The translations under genes were made by a program, and so were the position numbers. DNA of 44,000 nt from Symbiodinium natans (Eukaryota > Sar > Dinophyceae > Suessiales > Symbiodiniaceae). Below, in pieces: positions 28,063 through 37,110 of the stretch. A model generated the notes under the pieces. That model was given only the letters and a program-made list of their open reading frames with translations, made no database searches and was not told where the DNA came from. The stretch's first letter is position 1. Each line of letters begins with the position of its first letter. The DNA is taken from NCBI GenBank assembly GCA_905221605.1, contig CAJNDS010002524.1:1117634-1161633 (forward strand). The letters run 5' to 3'.

Positions 28063-28251
28063 ATGCGTGTCCTGGCAAGATTCGAACCTGGAAAACGCAA
28101 CACATACCAGAATATTGTCACGAGTTTGCAATATTGGAATCTGAGGTCGGGTGTTTTCCGCGTATGCAACGCTACGATGGCGCATAACCTTAAACACACT
28201 TGCACGTCAATCCAGGCAACCGCTGCCAAGCTTAGCAACCCTGAATCTTAA
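28063..28251 (+). other. Possible small coding segment, 62 codons
   Basis: ATG-initiated frame starting MRVLARFEPGKRNTYQNIVT, with mixed polar composition. It ends at TAA just before a CCCGAAA/CCCTAAA array. No family recognised. Confidence 0.25.
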
Positions 28252-28290
28252 ACCCGAAACCCGAAACCCTAAACCCTAAACCCTAAACCC
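28250..28290 (-). repeat. CCCGAAA/CCCTAAA array
   Basis: Two CCCGAAA units then three to four CCCTAAA units. Confidence 0.9.
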
Positions 28291-28319
28291 TCCTTCCAAA
28301 AGTCGCTATAATTGAATAA

Positions 28320-28454
28320 CATGGCATTGACATGGATGCCGATGACTGTGTGGAAAATCTGGCTGAATGCCGGCCCCCAGAACCCTCCGCCTTACGCTTT
28401 AAACAAGACACGAACTTGAGCCAGGGTCAAAAAGGCAGCACTGGCCCTAAACCC
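28320..28454 (+). other. Exon-like island f
   Basis: A 45-codon frame starting HGIDMDADDCVENLAECRPP between CCCTAAA arrays. Acidic at the start, polar later. No family recognised. Confidence 0.28.
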
Positions 28455-28859
28455 TAAACCCTACGTTTATGTAACGTTTATGTATAGGGCATCAGGAAAG
28501 GGTTCAGGATTCAGGGTTTGGTATGAAGGCCAAGACCTCAACACCTTCTCGACAATTGGCGTCGCAACCTCCCCCCAACAAGTCCCGAATCCCCGCAGCA
28601 ACACCTACCTGGCATTCTGGTTACCTACACTCTCACGGGGTTTAGCTACTAAAGACCCACTACCGAGCTGCGCGCCAAAAGAAACCCTTGTACACCCACA
28701 TCTGCAACTGGCTTTCACCCTAGACCGCCTTGTCGTTTAGGGCGCCAACCCCTAAACCCGAAACCCTAAACCATTTTCCGGGGCCGGGGGCAGGAGGGGG
28801 GGGGGGGTGCCTTGGACACTTCGCGTCCATTTGACGCTGTACTTTTAACTTTTTTCCAG

Positions 28860-28990
28860 TACAGCGGAGCCAGCCAGCGGGCTCAGCGGCCTGAGTGCGC
28901 TCTCAGCCGCTTTAGGGTGGGTTGCAGCGGGCTCAGCGGCTTCAGGGCAGGTTCAGCGGCCTCAGCGGCCTCAGCGGCCTCAGCGGCAAG
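28860..28990 (+). repeat. CAGCGGCCT minisatellite
   Basis: Four clean 9-bp CAGCGGCCT units at about 28954-28987, with diverged copies upstream. Confidence 0.88.
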
Positions 28991-29169
28991 TAGCCCTTAA
29001 GTGTCCAACACACAGGGGGAGGGGGGGGGGGGGCTCCTTTTTACTTCGGCTTTGGACTCGTTGCAAAAGGCCCGGCGTAGCTCAAGCGGCTTCGGGCTTC
29101 GGTTGTTAACAAAAAGTGGCTCGATGTTCCTGCAGCATCAGTGGGCAGAAAGCTCAACCCTAATCTGCC

Positions 29170-29246
29170 CCTAAACCCTAAACCCTAAACCCTAAACCCT
29201 AAACCCTAAACCCTAAACCCTAAACCCTAAACCCTAAACCCTAACC
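29170..29246 (-). repeat. Perfect CCCTAAA array, 11 units
   Basis: Runs into CTAACCCTGCAG, an acceptor-like end, before the next island. Confidence 0.95.
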
Positions 29247-29362
29247 CTGCAGCTGTGAATGGAGCCATTGCTTGGTGCACCATGCGCATGCCAGGCCGAG
29301 CATGCTGCCGACGCATCCACATTTGAAGCTGCGAAGTTGTGGTGCCTCGCTTTGCAGCTTAA

Positions 29363-29455
29363 GGTTTAGGGTTTAGGGTTTAGGGTTTAGGGTTTAGGGT
29401 TTAGGGTTTAGGGTTTAGGGTTTAGGGTTTAGGGTTTAGGGTTTAGGGTTTAGGG
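29363..29455 (+). repeat. Perfect TTTAGGG array, 13 units
   Basis: With the previous array it encloses a 116-bp island (29247-29362) in the outward-facing arrangement. Confidence 0.96.
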
Positions 29456-29519
29456 GGTTTGGGGTTAGGCGGGAAGTGGCAAGAGTGCGGTGTCGGCTGC
29501 CAGACGCTTAAGATCCCCA

Positions 29520-29625
29520 CACCCTAAACCCAAAGCCTAAGCCTAAACCCCAAGCCCTAAACCCCTAAACCCTAAACCCTAAACCCTAAACCCTAAACCC
29601 TAAACCCTAAACCCTAAACCCTAAG
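29520..29625 (-). repeat. CCCTAAA array
   Basis: Diverged first third, then about nine perfect units. Confidence 0.94.
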
Positions 29626-29719
29626 CCTTTGAGGTCGAAGCCCTACCAATTCGCGGATGGCGTCATGCGGATGTCGTGGACGGCACCCATGGCCTTTTGC
29701 GGGAGTCAGCGGCTGAGAG
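29626..29719 (+). other. Exon-like island g
   Basis: Open frame FEVEALPIRGWRHADVVDGT continuing to the next TTTAGGG array, flanked by CCCTAAA on the left and TTTAGGG on the right. Confidence 0.3.
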
Positions 29720-29767
29720 TTTAGGGTTTAGGGTTTAGGGTTTAGGGTTTAGGGTTTAGGGTTTAAG
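29720..29767 (+). repeat. TTTAGGG array
   Basis: About seven units. Confidence 0.94.
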
Positions 29768-29773
29768 GTCATA

Positions 29774-29813
29774 GGGTTTCGGGAGCTTTCTTCGGGTTTC
29801 GGGAGCTTTCTTC
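29774..29813 (+). repeat. Two 20-bp tandem units containing TTTCGGG
   Basis: Unit GGGTTTCGGGAGCTTTCTTC twice, plus a partial third. A telomere variant co-amplified with flanking bases. Confidence 0.92.
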
Positions 29814-30135
29814 GGGTTTCAGGGCTCCAAGGCTAGACATCCAAGGTGGTTTCGGGCTGGGTGAACTTGCAGGGTTGGAGCAGCACAGCTGTTGTCTTGC
29901 TTCATTGGGGGTAGGAGCTCAACATGGAGATCTCAGCAGTCCCAGTACAAGGGTGGAGCCTCTGTCGGCTGCTGGAACAAAGCATGCGGGAACTCTGCCT
30001 ATGCATTAGCCGGAACTGGGGAATCCTAACCCGAGTGAGGCGGGGCCTCCCAAGGAGTGCTAGGCCTGCTAGGCACCATAACGGCCTACCTGTAAAGCTG
30101 CTGCGGGGATGGAAGCCGAACGAGCCGAGACAGAC

Positions 30136-30262
30136 ACAGAGAGAGCGAGAGAGAGAGAGAGAGAGACAGAGTGCTGGGGCCACCTCGGCTGAGCGGAAAG
30201 AAGAAGAGAAGAGAGAGAGACAGAGAGAGAAAAAAACGAGCGAGCGAGCGAGAGAGAACGAG
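30136..30262 (+). repeat. (GA)n-rich microsatellite
   Basis: Two purine-rich blocks separated by about 40 bp of ordinary sequence. Confidence 0.9.
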
Positions 30263-30474
30263 AATTTGTGAGAGCGTGTGAGTGCGCATCTCTTGTGTCA
30301 TTGTGTCATGGGCAACAGCGTAGTCCACGTTGAACGATGCTGGATAAGAAGAAAGCCAGGGCGTCCCCTACAAAAGACGTTGACAAAGTGCAGCGCGTAA
30401 GGGGTTTACAGAGTCTAGGGTCCGTACTACAGTCACGACCCAAACGATGAGAACAAGCGCTTACTGAACACTTG

Positions 30475-30577
30475 CTTTGCAGGTTACAGTTGTTAAACCC
30501 TAAACCCTAAATCCTAAACCCTTTTTTTAGACCCTAAGCCCTAAACCCTAAACCCTTCTTTGCAGGTTACAGTTGTT
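30475..30577 (-). repeat. CCCTAAA insert between perfect 20-bp direct repeats
   Basis: CTTTGCAGGTTACAGTTGTT is present at 30475-30494 and again at 30558-30577. The 63 bp between are CCCTAAA units with a TTTTTTTAG interruption. The duplicated block includes an acceptor-like TTTGCAG and the start of the following exon-like frame. Confidence 0.93.
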
Positions 30578-30690
30578 TTAATGGTGTTATCTCGGCGGAC
30601 GTCAAGCTGGACAGACTCAGCGCAGACTGCGCGGAGGAGCTGGCCAAGCTGAGGGAGAAGCTGCAATCCGGCTACTTAGCAGCTGAATGA
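30566..30690 (+). CDS. Putative terminal exon, about 40 codons
   Basis: After TTTGCAG (30559-30565) a frame runs YSCFNGVISADVKLDRLSAD and on through a helical, Glu/Lys/Leu-rich stretch (EELAKLREKLQ) to TGA at 30688-30690. Almost every codon in the 30592-30672 part ends in G or C, unlike surrounding DNA. That is the strongest codon bias among the islands and fits a real dinoflagellate exon. The product is unknown; the visible part would be a short C-terminal amphipathic helix. The exon start lies inside the 20-bp duplication, so the telomeric insert hit an intron-exon border. Upstream exons could not be identified. Confidence 0.4.
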
Positions 30691-30780
30691 GTACACTTTA
30701 CGCTTTTTGGGATACGAAAAAATCCCGTGTAGAACTGAAAGTGTACACTTCTTAGGGGGCTTATGAACTCAGCAGCTAAG
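30675..30780 (+). repeat. Imperfect hairpin element
   Basis: Outer arms CTTAGCAGCTGA and TCAGCAGCTAAG (11 of 12 paired) and inner perfect arms GTACACTTT (30691-30699) and AAAGTGTAC (30738-30746). It overlaps the end of the putative exon. Possible MITE or RNA 3'-end hairpin. Confidence 0.75.
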
Positions 30781-30781
30781 A

Positions 30782-30826
30782 ACCCTAAACCCTAAACCCC
30801 AAACCCTAAACCCTAAACCCTAAACC
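30782..30826 (-). repeat. CCCTAAA array
   Basis: About six units starting at the hairpin's right end. Confidence 0.92.
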
Positions 30827-31209
30827 AAGGCTATAACTATACACTTGGCGATGCTTGGCAGTTTTTTAACGTTTAGCTGTGGCTGGTCAGGGGCACCTCT
30901 AACGACAGCTATGTGGGAAAGAACGCTCCTCCCTCCCCCGCCTCCTGTCCTAGGTACCCTAACCTTCTTGGGGGGGGGGGGGGGGGCTTATTTTGATGGG
31001 ACTTTTGATATTGAGGGTTTAGGGTTCATGGGCTTTGGATCTCGGGTTTCGAGGTGGGATACTCTATGTTTCCGCTCACCCTGTTCTGAGAGGCTCTGAT
31101 TGATCTAGGGTTTAGGGTTTAGGGTTTTTGGTTTAATGTTGCACCCGCAATATTCTAGGGGGACGCTATTATGAAAAGTTTTCCGGCTATTCAGGATCTG
31201 GACCCTTTG

Positions 31210-31860
31210 TTTTGGGGGTCCGCTATAATGAAAAGATTTCGGGCCGGGCCTGTTTTTTTGAGGGTGTCAGGAAGGCATAAGCTTCTCGAGAAAGAGAGAT
31301 ACTTGAAGCCTGATGCCTCGACCTGTCCAGGATCTCCGACAATCTTCTTTTTTCAGGGCGCCTTTTCTTTATAAATTCCTTACTTAAAACTAGATGATTC
31401 CATAGGCGAATCATATCCGGAAAGGGGGTACCTTACGGAGGCCTCCGGACACACTTTAATACCTTTGTTTGGGGGCCCGCTATAATGCAAGTCTCCCGGG
31501 GCCAGGGGCTCAGTCCTTCGGTTTTCAGGAAGGCATAAGCTTTCTCGAGAAGGAGGGATACTTGAAGCCCTCCTCGACCTGTCCAGGATCTCCGACAATC
31601 TTCTTTTTTCAGGGCGCCTTTTCTTTATAAATTCCTTACTTAAAACTAGATGATTCCATAGGCGAATCATATCCGGAAAGGGGGTACCTTACGGAGGCCT
31701 CCGGACACACTTTAATACCTTTGTTTGGGGGCCCGCTATAATGCAAGTCTCCCGGGGCCAGGGGCTCAGTCCTTCGGTTTTCAGGAAGGCATAAGCTTTC
31801 TCGAGAAGAAGGGATACTTGAAGCCTGAAGCCTCGACCTTTCCAGGGTCGCGGGGTCGCG
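31210..31860 (+). repeat. Tandem repeat, unit about 257 bp, two good copies plus diverged ends
   Basis: CAGGAAGGCATAAGCTT recurs at 31268, 31526 and 31782. The stretch from CTCGACCTGTCCAGGATC through CCCGCTATAATGCAAGTC is nearly identical in the two central copies. Minus-strand open frames in it are copies of one another and not supported as genes. Confidence 0.92.
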
Positions 31861-32105
31861 GGGTAGCTTAGGGAGGCTCCGGACCCCCCCCCCCCCCGAC
31901 TGTTTGGGGTCTTTTTTTATTCAGGGTCGCGACTGTTGAGGGGGGGGGGCGTTACATTATTAAAGCAGGTCCAACATTAGGGTTTAGGGTTTAGGGTTGG
32001 AGGGTTGGGCCAACTTAGACTCAGGTGCTGAGTAGGTGAACCGTAGCCTGTTGGGCTTCGTCTCATCTCAGTAGCGCCCCAGAATTCCAGAGAGCCTTGC
32101 CTCAG

Positions 32106-32205
32106 CTCTGCTCCCTAAACCTCAAACCTAAACCCCAAACCCCAAACCCAAAACTCCAAACCCTAAACCCTAAACCCTAAACCCTAAACCCTAAACCCTC
32201 TGCTC
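32106..32205 (-). repeat. CCCTAAA insert between 8-bp direct repeats
   Basis: CTCTGCTC at 32106-32113 and 32198-32205 directly abuts an 84-bp array that grades from degenerate to perfect units. Confidence 0.88.
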
Positions 32206-32294
32206 TGGCCAATGCTCCAGGAAGGAAACTCCTCCATTTTCGTGGTGAATCAGGCCTCCGAGCCAGCACAGTGCCGCGGCTGAAGGGCTAGGGC
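32206..32294 (+). other. Exon-like island h
   Basis: Frame SALANAPGRKLLHFRGESGL ends in TAG near 32290. With the 84-bp insert and one repeat copy removed, the frame extends upstream past GCCTCAG. Confidence 0.3.
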
Positions 32295-32301
32295 CGCCCC
32301 A

Positions 32302-32392
32302 AGTTTAGGGTTTAGGGTTTAGGGTTTAGGGTTTCGGGTTTAGGGTTTCGGGTTTAGGGTTTAGGGTTCAGGGTTTAGGGTTTAGGGTTTAG
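32302..32392 (+). repeat. TTTAGGG array with TTTCGGG units
   Basis: About thirteen units. Facing array to 32106-32205. Confidence 0.93.
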
Positions 32393-32933
32393 TATTCAAG
32401 CAACAAGCACAGCTGCTTGAGACACACCCAGGAGTGGCATGCTGCTCGGAGCGGCCCATGCGCTCTCTTCCAAGTACAGCTTGCGCAACGCCACCGATCT
32501 CCGCGTTGGACCTCAGGAGGCCCTCGGGCCCAAGATTTTACGTTCTTTGGGGTCTCGGGCCCAAGGTGTTACATTCTTTGAGGTCCCGGCACAAGGTTTT
32601 ACGTTCTTTTTTTTTGTCGAGCGTCTTGTTCGTGAGTTGATGCGGCGCTTCGGGAGTTGGAGGTCTGACAAGGCACGGGCTTCGCTTGCATCCCACCAGC
32701 ACCCCCCCCCCCCCTCAGGCAAAAGGCCCTGTGGCTCAACTCCAGACCTTAAACCATGAATTTGCACCTAAACCCGAAGCCCTAAACCCTAAACCCTAAA
32801 GCAGGAGCTGATATCAGCTGCATCGCGAGCTCTGCTAGCCAAGAACAGCCGATGGGATGTAGAGGACTGCCATCCGGGATCGGGCAGGCTGTAGCTATGA
32901 CCCAGAGTATCTCCTGATTCCCTTTGTAATTGT

Positions 32934-33037
32934 ACTTAGTAGTAGAGTAGGTAACCTTTAACCTTTTTGGGTTAATATCTTCCCCTTATAATCCCCAAGG
33001 TTAACCTTTAAAACCCCTAGGTACTGGACAACCAAGA
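32934..33037 (+). mobile_element. Foldback family G, copy G3
   Basis: Nearly identical to G1. Ends ACTTAGTAGTAGAGTAGG and GGTACTGGACAACCAAG. Confidence 0.87.
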
Positions 33038-33385
33038 TTGTACCCTTTGGGAACATCGCAAGGTACCCTTCTTATTCCTTGGCCACTCTGGTGCTTCCAT
33101 GGGGGTTTGTAGCGTTTGGGGAGCTTTGTCGGGTTCAGGGCCCCACCCTTCGGAAGTGTCATTGCTGCAGCCATGCAGCCCCCGAAGCCCCGAATGCTTC
33201 GCGCGGTCACACCCCGAATCCTTACAAGGAGTCATGTTTACTGTGTTCTAGGCACCTTCGTCATGTAGGACGGTTTAGGTGTCTAGAATCGTTTTCCAGC
33301 TGCTGCAACATGATTGCACAGGCCTAGCCTTGTCTGGAGAGAAGCCGAACGTGATGTTAAGTCGCCCACACCTTGAGCGGGGAAA

Positions 33386-33510
33386 AGGGTTAGGGTTTAG
33401 GGTTCAGGGTTTAGGGTTTAGGGCTTAGGGCTTAGGGCTTAGGGCTTAGGGTTTAGGGGCTTAGGGTTTAGGGTTTAGGGTTTAGGGTTTAGGGTTTAGG
33501 GTTTAGGGTT
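33386..33510 (+). repeat. TTTAGGG/CTTAGGG array
   Basis: Contains four consecutive CTTAGGG units between TTTAGGG blocks. Confidence 0.94.
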
Positions 33511-33593
33511 GAGGCTCCATGTGCCACATGCTGCGCAGGAGCTCAATCGGCCACAGCAGCCACACAGTTGCAGAGACGGTTTGGCTTCACAAA

Positions 33594-33665
33594 CCCTAAA
33601 TCCTTAACCCTTAAACCCCAAAACCCTTAAACCCTTAAACCCTTAACCCTTAAACCCTAAACCCT
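33594..33665 (-). repeat. CCCTTAA-type array
   Basis: Mostly CCCTTAAA/CCCTTAA units, a variant not seen in most other arrays. Confidence 0.9.
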
Positions 33666-34055
33666 GCCCTGAACTCTAGTTTTGCACGTATCTCCGGAAA
33701 CACAAAGCCTGAAACCTGAGCATCTGCAAGCTCAGCTCCTGCACAAGTTTCACCTAAACCCTACAAGCCCTAAACTGACTGTCCGGCAGGCTTCGCGATT
33801 CAAGGTTTATAGAAATTAAAGTTGATCGGGGTCCTGGCACTTCGACCCAATTTGGAGCAGAGAGGTATGCAGACACAGAAAGCGAGAGAGAGAGAGAGGG
33901 AGCGAAAAAAAGCAAAAGAAGAGTTACTGTAAAGAGGTTTCAGCGGCAATGACCAACTCAGCCGTGACACGCGAGCCACCAGAAGGGCTTGACACAGTAC
34001 AGGCGGCAAAACCTCTGAAGCTACGCGACACCCCAAAGCCACGCCGTAAACCATT

Positions 34056-34145
34056 AACCCTACCTGGAGGTTCATGGGTACTTATAACCCCAATGACAAG
34101 TCTACTTAGAACCTACTTAGAGGACTCAGGGGGCTTATAAGTGCA
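34056..34145 (+). repeat. Foldback family A, partial copy A7
   Basis: Left arm CTACCTGGAGGTTCATGGGT followed by CTTATAACCCCAATGACAAG. The right arm is lost. Confidence 0.7.
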
Positions 34146-34378
34146 GTCTCAGTCTCAGTTGGGGGTTAGAAGCACGCTAAACCCCAAAACCCTAAACCCG
34201 AACCCTAAACTTTCAGGCTTCATAGGGTTTAGGGCTTAGGGTCTGTTTGTTTTAGGGTTTTTTGGGTTGAGGGTTTAGGGTTTAGGGGTGCCCTTGGGCT
34301 CTCCGGCGGCCAGGTGTTGGGGTTTGAGCTCATAGCCTGGTCACCCAAGCAGGACATCGGCTAATGTCTCAGAATGCC

Positions 34379-34420
34379 CTAAACCCTAAACCCTAAACCC
34401 TAAACCCGAAACCCTAAGCC
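34379..34420 (-). repeat. CCCTAAA array
   Basis: Five to six units. Confidence 0.92.
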
Positions 34421-34484
34421 CGAATGGCGGCAGGGCACTCCCCTCCTGAGATGGCTACTCTATGTCCAAAACAGTAGTGTTTCG

Positions 34485-34528
34485 GGTTTAGGGTTTGGGG
34501 TTTAGGGTTTAGGGTTTAGGGTTTGGGG
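34485..34528 (+). repeat. TTTAGGG array
   Basis: Six units, with the arrangement CCCTAAA-island-TTTAGGG relative to 34379-34420. Confidence 0.92.
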
Positions 34529-35320
34529 GGTTCAGGGATTTCTACTGCAAAAGGGTTTAGGATTTGGCGTTTAGGGTTCAGGGTTTAGGGCTTGGAGTTT
34601 CAAGCTGAGTCTGGAGTCAAAAATGAGTTTAATTGAACGGGCCACGCAACAGTAACCCCTAGACCCTTGGAACGCCCAACGAGTACTGGATAGTGGAGCT
34701 GACATCGTGCTTACTTGCCAACATGCAAATAGCTTTGGGCCTTCCACAGTACGTCGCTAAGATATCAATCCTTCAACCTAAATCCTGTCGCATGCACTGT
34801 AGTACCCTGCCTTGCTACCTGTTTTCAGGGTTTAGGCCCTAATCAAACAAGGGGCCCCTGTTCTTCTAAGAGCGGTTCCCTAAACTGAGGTCCCCTCCTA
34901 GGTACCTGCAGTACGTTCAATATTAGGGCTTAGGGTTCAAAGGGCTTCGGAGCACTCAAACCAAGAGATCAGAATCCTCCCCTAAACCCTAAGCCGTGAA
35001 CCCTGAACCCTAAACCCAAATCCCTCATTCAGGTTCACCTTCAGGAGAAGCTCGGCACTGGACAACCAGCTTCTTGGCTACTTTTGGCCCAGGGCACGTC
35101 TTTGCAAGCCGAGCCAATCGCAGCCACTCCCTCTGGTGTTCTTTCTGGGGCGTTTCCATGCGTTTCCTACCAGAGCTTTGAGTTTCGGATTGTGGCATCT
35201 AGGGGGTTCGGGGTTCGGGTTCGCGGCAGGTTTAGAGTGTAGGGTTTATAGGGTTTGGAAAAGACAGAGACCACAACCCCAATCGCAGTTCCTTCGTTTG
35301 GGTTTGCGGCTTCCGGGTTG

Positions 35321-35321
<1 letters not shown>

Positions 35322-35351
<30 letters not shown>
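35322..35351 (+). repeat. Poly-G tract, 30 bp
   Basis: Longest homopolymer in the window; potential G-quadruplex. Confidence 0.92.
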
Positions 35352-35352
<1 letters not shown>

Positions 35353-35429
35353 GGGCTTATCCAGATAATTGTCCCTCTTTGACCCTACATAAACAGGCCG
35401 TATGCCAGCGCAGACCCCAAACAGTGAGA

Positions 35430-35490
35430 GACCTTAACCCCAAACCCTTAACCCTTACCCCTTAACCCTTAACCCTTAACCCTTAACCCT
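35430..35490 (-). repeat. CCCTTAA array
   Basis: About eight consecutive CCCTTAA units, a homogenised variant distinct from CCCTAAA. Confidence 0.92.
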
Positions 35491-35965
35491 TGCGAACCTA
35501 GAGTCCAAACGCGATCCACTTTCGCAGTTTGCGAGCACCGACGTCCAAAAAGCGATGAGGCGCCCCCCCCCCGGAGCTTACCACTTCTCACTCTGATAGT
35601 TAAGTCCCCTTCTAGTGTGCGCTATGGTGTACACTGTTTGGGGGAATGATACGTACTCAATATGTAGCAGAGAACTTCGGCCTGGACTTCAAAGAACCGA
35701 AGTTTTTTTACAGTCTGCAGCAAGCACATAGTGCTGTTTGACTCCTTGCATCACGCCAAACAAAGCTTGAAGCCCAAACCAAGCAAACCTTAAACCCAAG
35801 GCTTTTTGAACTTGTTCCTAAACCCTGAACCCTAAACCCTAAACCCTAAACCTCCCCGAGGTATGTGAAGTGCAGCTGGAGGGACAAGGAGCATCGAGGA
35901 GCTTCTCGGATGGGGTTTGTGATCTGTAGGGCTTCGTTGCCAAGCTGCTGTGGAGCAGATGGGTT

Positions 35966-36053
35966 CAGGCTTCAGGGTTCAGGGTTCAGGGTTCAGGGTT
36001 CAGGGTTCAGGGTTTAGGGTTTAGGGTTGAGGACACTAAGCCCTAAACCCTAA
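35966..36053. repeat. TTCAGGG array and head-to-head junction with CCCTAAA
   Basis: Six TTCAGGG units, two TTTAGGG units, then after TTGAGGACACTAAG the strand switches to CCCTAAACCCTAA. Confidence 0.88.
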
Positions 36054-36113
36054 TCGTCTCACTTGAACCTGGCCGATGATCCGTAAAGGGAATGCGAAGA
36101 CGCATTACCCTAC

Positions 36114-36246
36114 TTGGAGGTTCCTGGGTACTTATGACCCCAAGTATAAGACTACTTCTAACCTACTTAGAAGACTCGGGGGACCTAGGGGGCTCATAAG
36201 TGCAGGTAGAATTGGGGTTATTATAGGTACCCTGAACCTCCAAGTA
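36114..36246 (+). mobile_element. Foldback family A, copy A8, both arms intact
   Basis: CTACTTGGAGGTTCCTGGGT at the left and CCCTGAACCTCCAAGTAG at the right pair over about 30 bp with few mismatches. A CCCTAAA array starts directly at the right end. Confidence 0.85.
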
Positions 36247-36481
36247 GCCCTAAACCCTAAACCCTAAACCTCAAACCCTAAAACCTAAATGCTGAACCGA
36301 AGAGATAACCCTCAAAACCGGACGCGCCTCTGTGTATAAAATCCCCCGGGGGGCCTCACGTGGGAGGCTCGAGGTGCAGGATTGAACCCTATAACCCTTG
36401 TTTGGGGTTTAGGGTTGCTTGTTGTACCGCATTTAACGCGGGGGGCGGGGCGGGGGGGCGGGGGGGAGGGGGGCGGGGTAG

Positions 36482-36536
36482 GTTTAGGGTTTAGGTCTTA
36501 GAGCCCTAAACCCTAAACCCTAAACCCTAAACCCTA
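36482..36536. repeat. Head-to-head TTTAGGG / CCCTAAA junction
   Basis: GGTTTAGGGTTTAGG, an 8-bp gap, then five CCCTAAA units ending in CCCTACAG. The geometry is that of a telomere-telomere fusion. Confidence 0.88.
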
Positions 36537-36630
36537 CAGCAGGAGCGGACTGCATGCAGCTGCGCACCATGTCGCTCAAGCTGGATGCCCACACCAGGTG
36601 GCTCCTGGCCTCTTGCCGGGATAAGGCTCT
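36537..36630 (+). other. Exon-like island i after CCCTACAG
   Basis: Frame AGADCMQLRTMSLKLDAHTR continuing WLLASCRDKALW, between an acceptor-like CCCTACAG and a TTTAGGG array. Confidence 0.33.
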
Positions 36631-36641
36631 TTGGGGCTCAG

Positions 36642-36735
36642 GGTTTGGGGTTTAGGGTTTAGGGTTTAGGGTTTAGGGTTTAGGGTTTAGGGTTTAGGGT
36701 TTAGGGTTTAGGGTTTAGGGTTTAGGGTTTAGGGT
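36642..36735 (+). repeat. TTTAGGG array, 13 units
   Basis: Perfect except for one TTTGGGG unit at the start. Confidence 0.95.
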
Positions 36736-36913
36736 GCGACACATCCAGGCGGGATTCAAGCCTGTGCAAAAACTGGTTTAGGATTGCAGGGTTTAGGGTT
36801 CCGACCCCGGTGCATGTGTCACAGCGGGGTTAGGTCCCGGCGCCTCCGAGAAAGGTTTGGGAGTGAAGGTTTGAGAGTTTTCGACCAAGGCACGCAATTT
36901 CTAGGGGTTGGGG

Positions 36914-36968
36914 CCCTAACCCTAAACCCTAAACCCTAAACCCTAAACCCTAAACCCTAAACCCTAAA
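36914..36968 (-). repeat. CCCTAAA array
   Basis: About eight units; GTTGGGG before and CCCCAAC after form a short inverted repeat. Confidence 0.93.
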
Positions 36969-37078
36969 CTATACACCTTGACCCCAACAGGGGCTAATGG
37001 GTTTTAGATTCGGCTGTTCCAGCAGAAACTGCGACCTCAAGAACGTAGGAGAGCCGCGACAGTCACAAAAAATGACCC

Positions 37079-37110
37079 CTAAACCCTAAACCCTAAACCC
37101 TAAACTCTAA
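37079..37110 (-). repeat. CCCTAAA array
   Basis: Four units. Confidence 0.9.

Noticed and set aside
28040-28110. GATTCGAACCTGG resembling a tRNA T-loop (minus strand)
   Set aside because: The flanking T-stem pairs imperfectly and no A-box, anticodon arm or acceptor stem can be built around it.
31223-31670. Two similar minus-strand ORFs (63 and 96 codons)
   Set aside because: They are copies of the same 257-bp tandem repeat and have no homologue or coding bias that I can see.
32041-32061. CCGTAGCC...GGCT resembling the dinoflagellate spliced leader
   Set aside because: About 14 of 21 positions match what I remember of the leader; with this length of sequence that is within chance and no retroposed cDNA follows.
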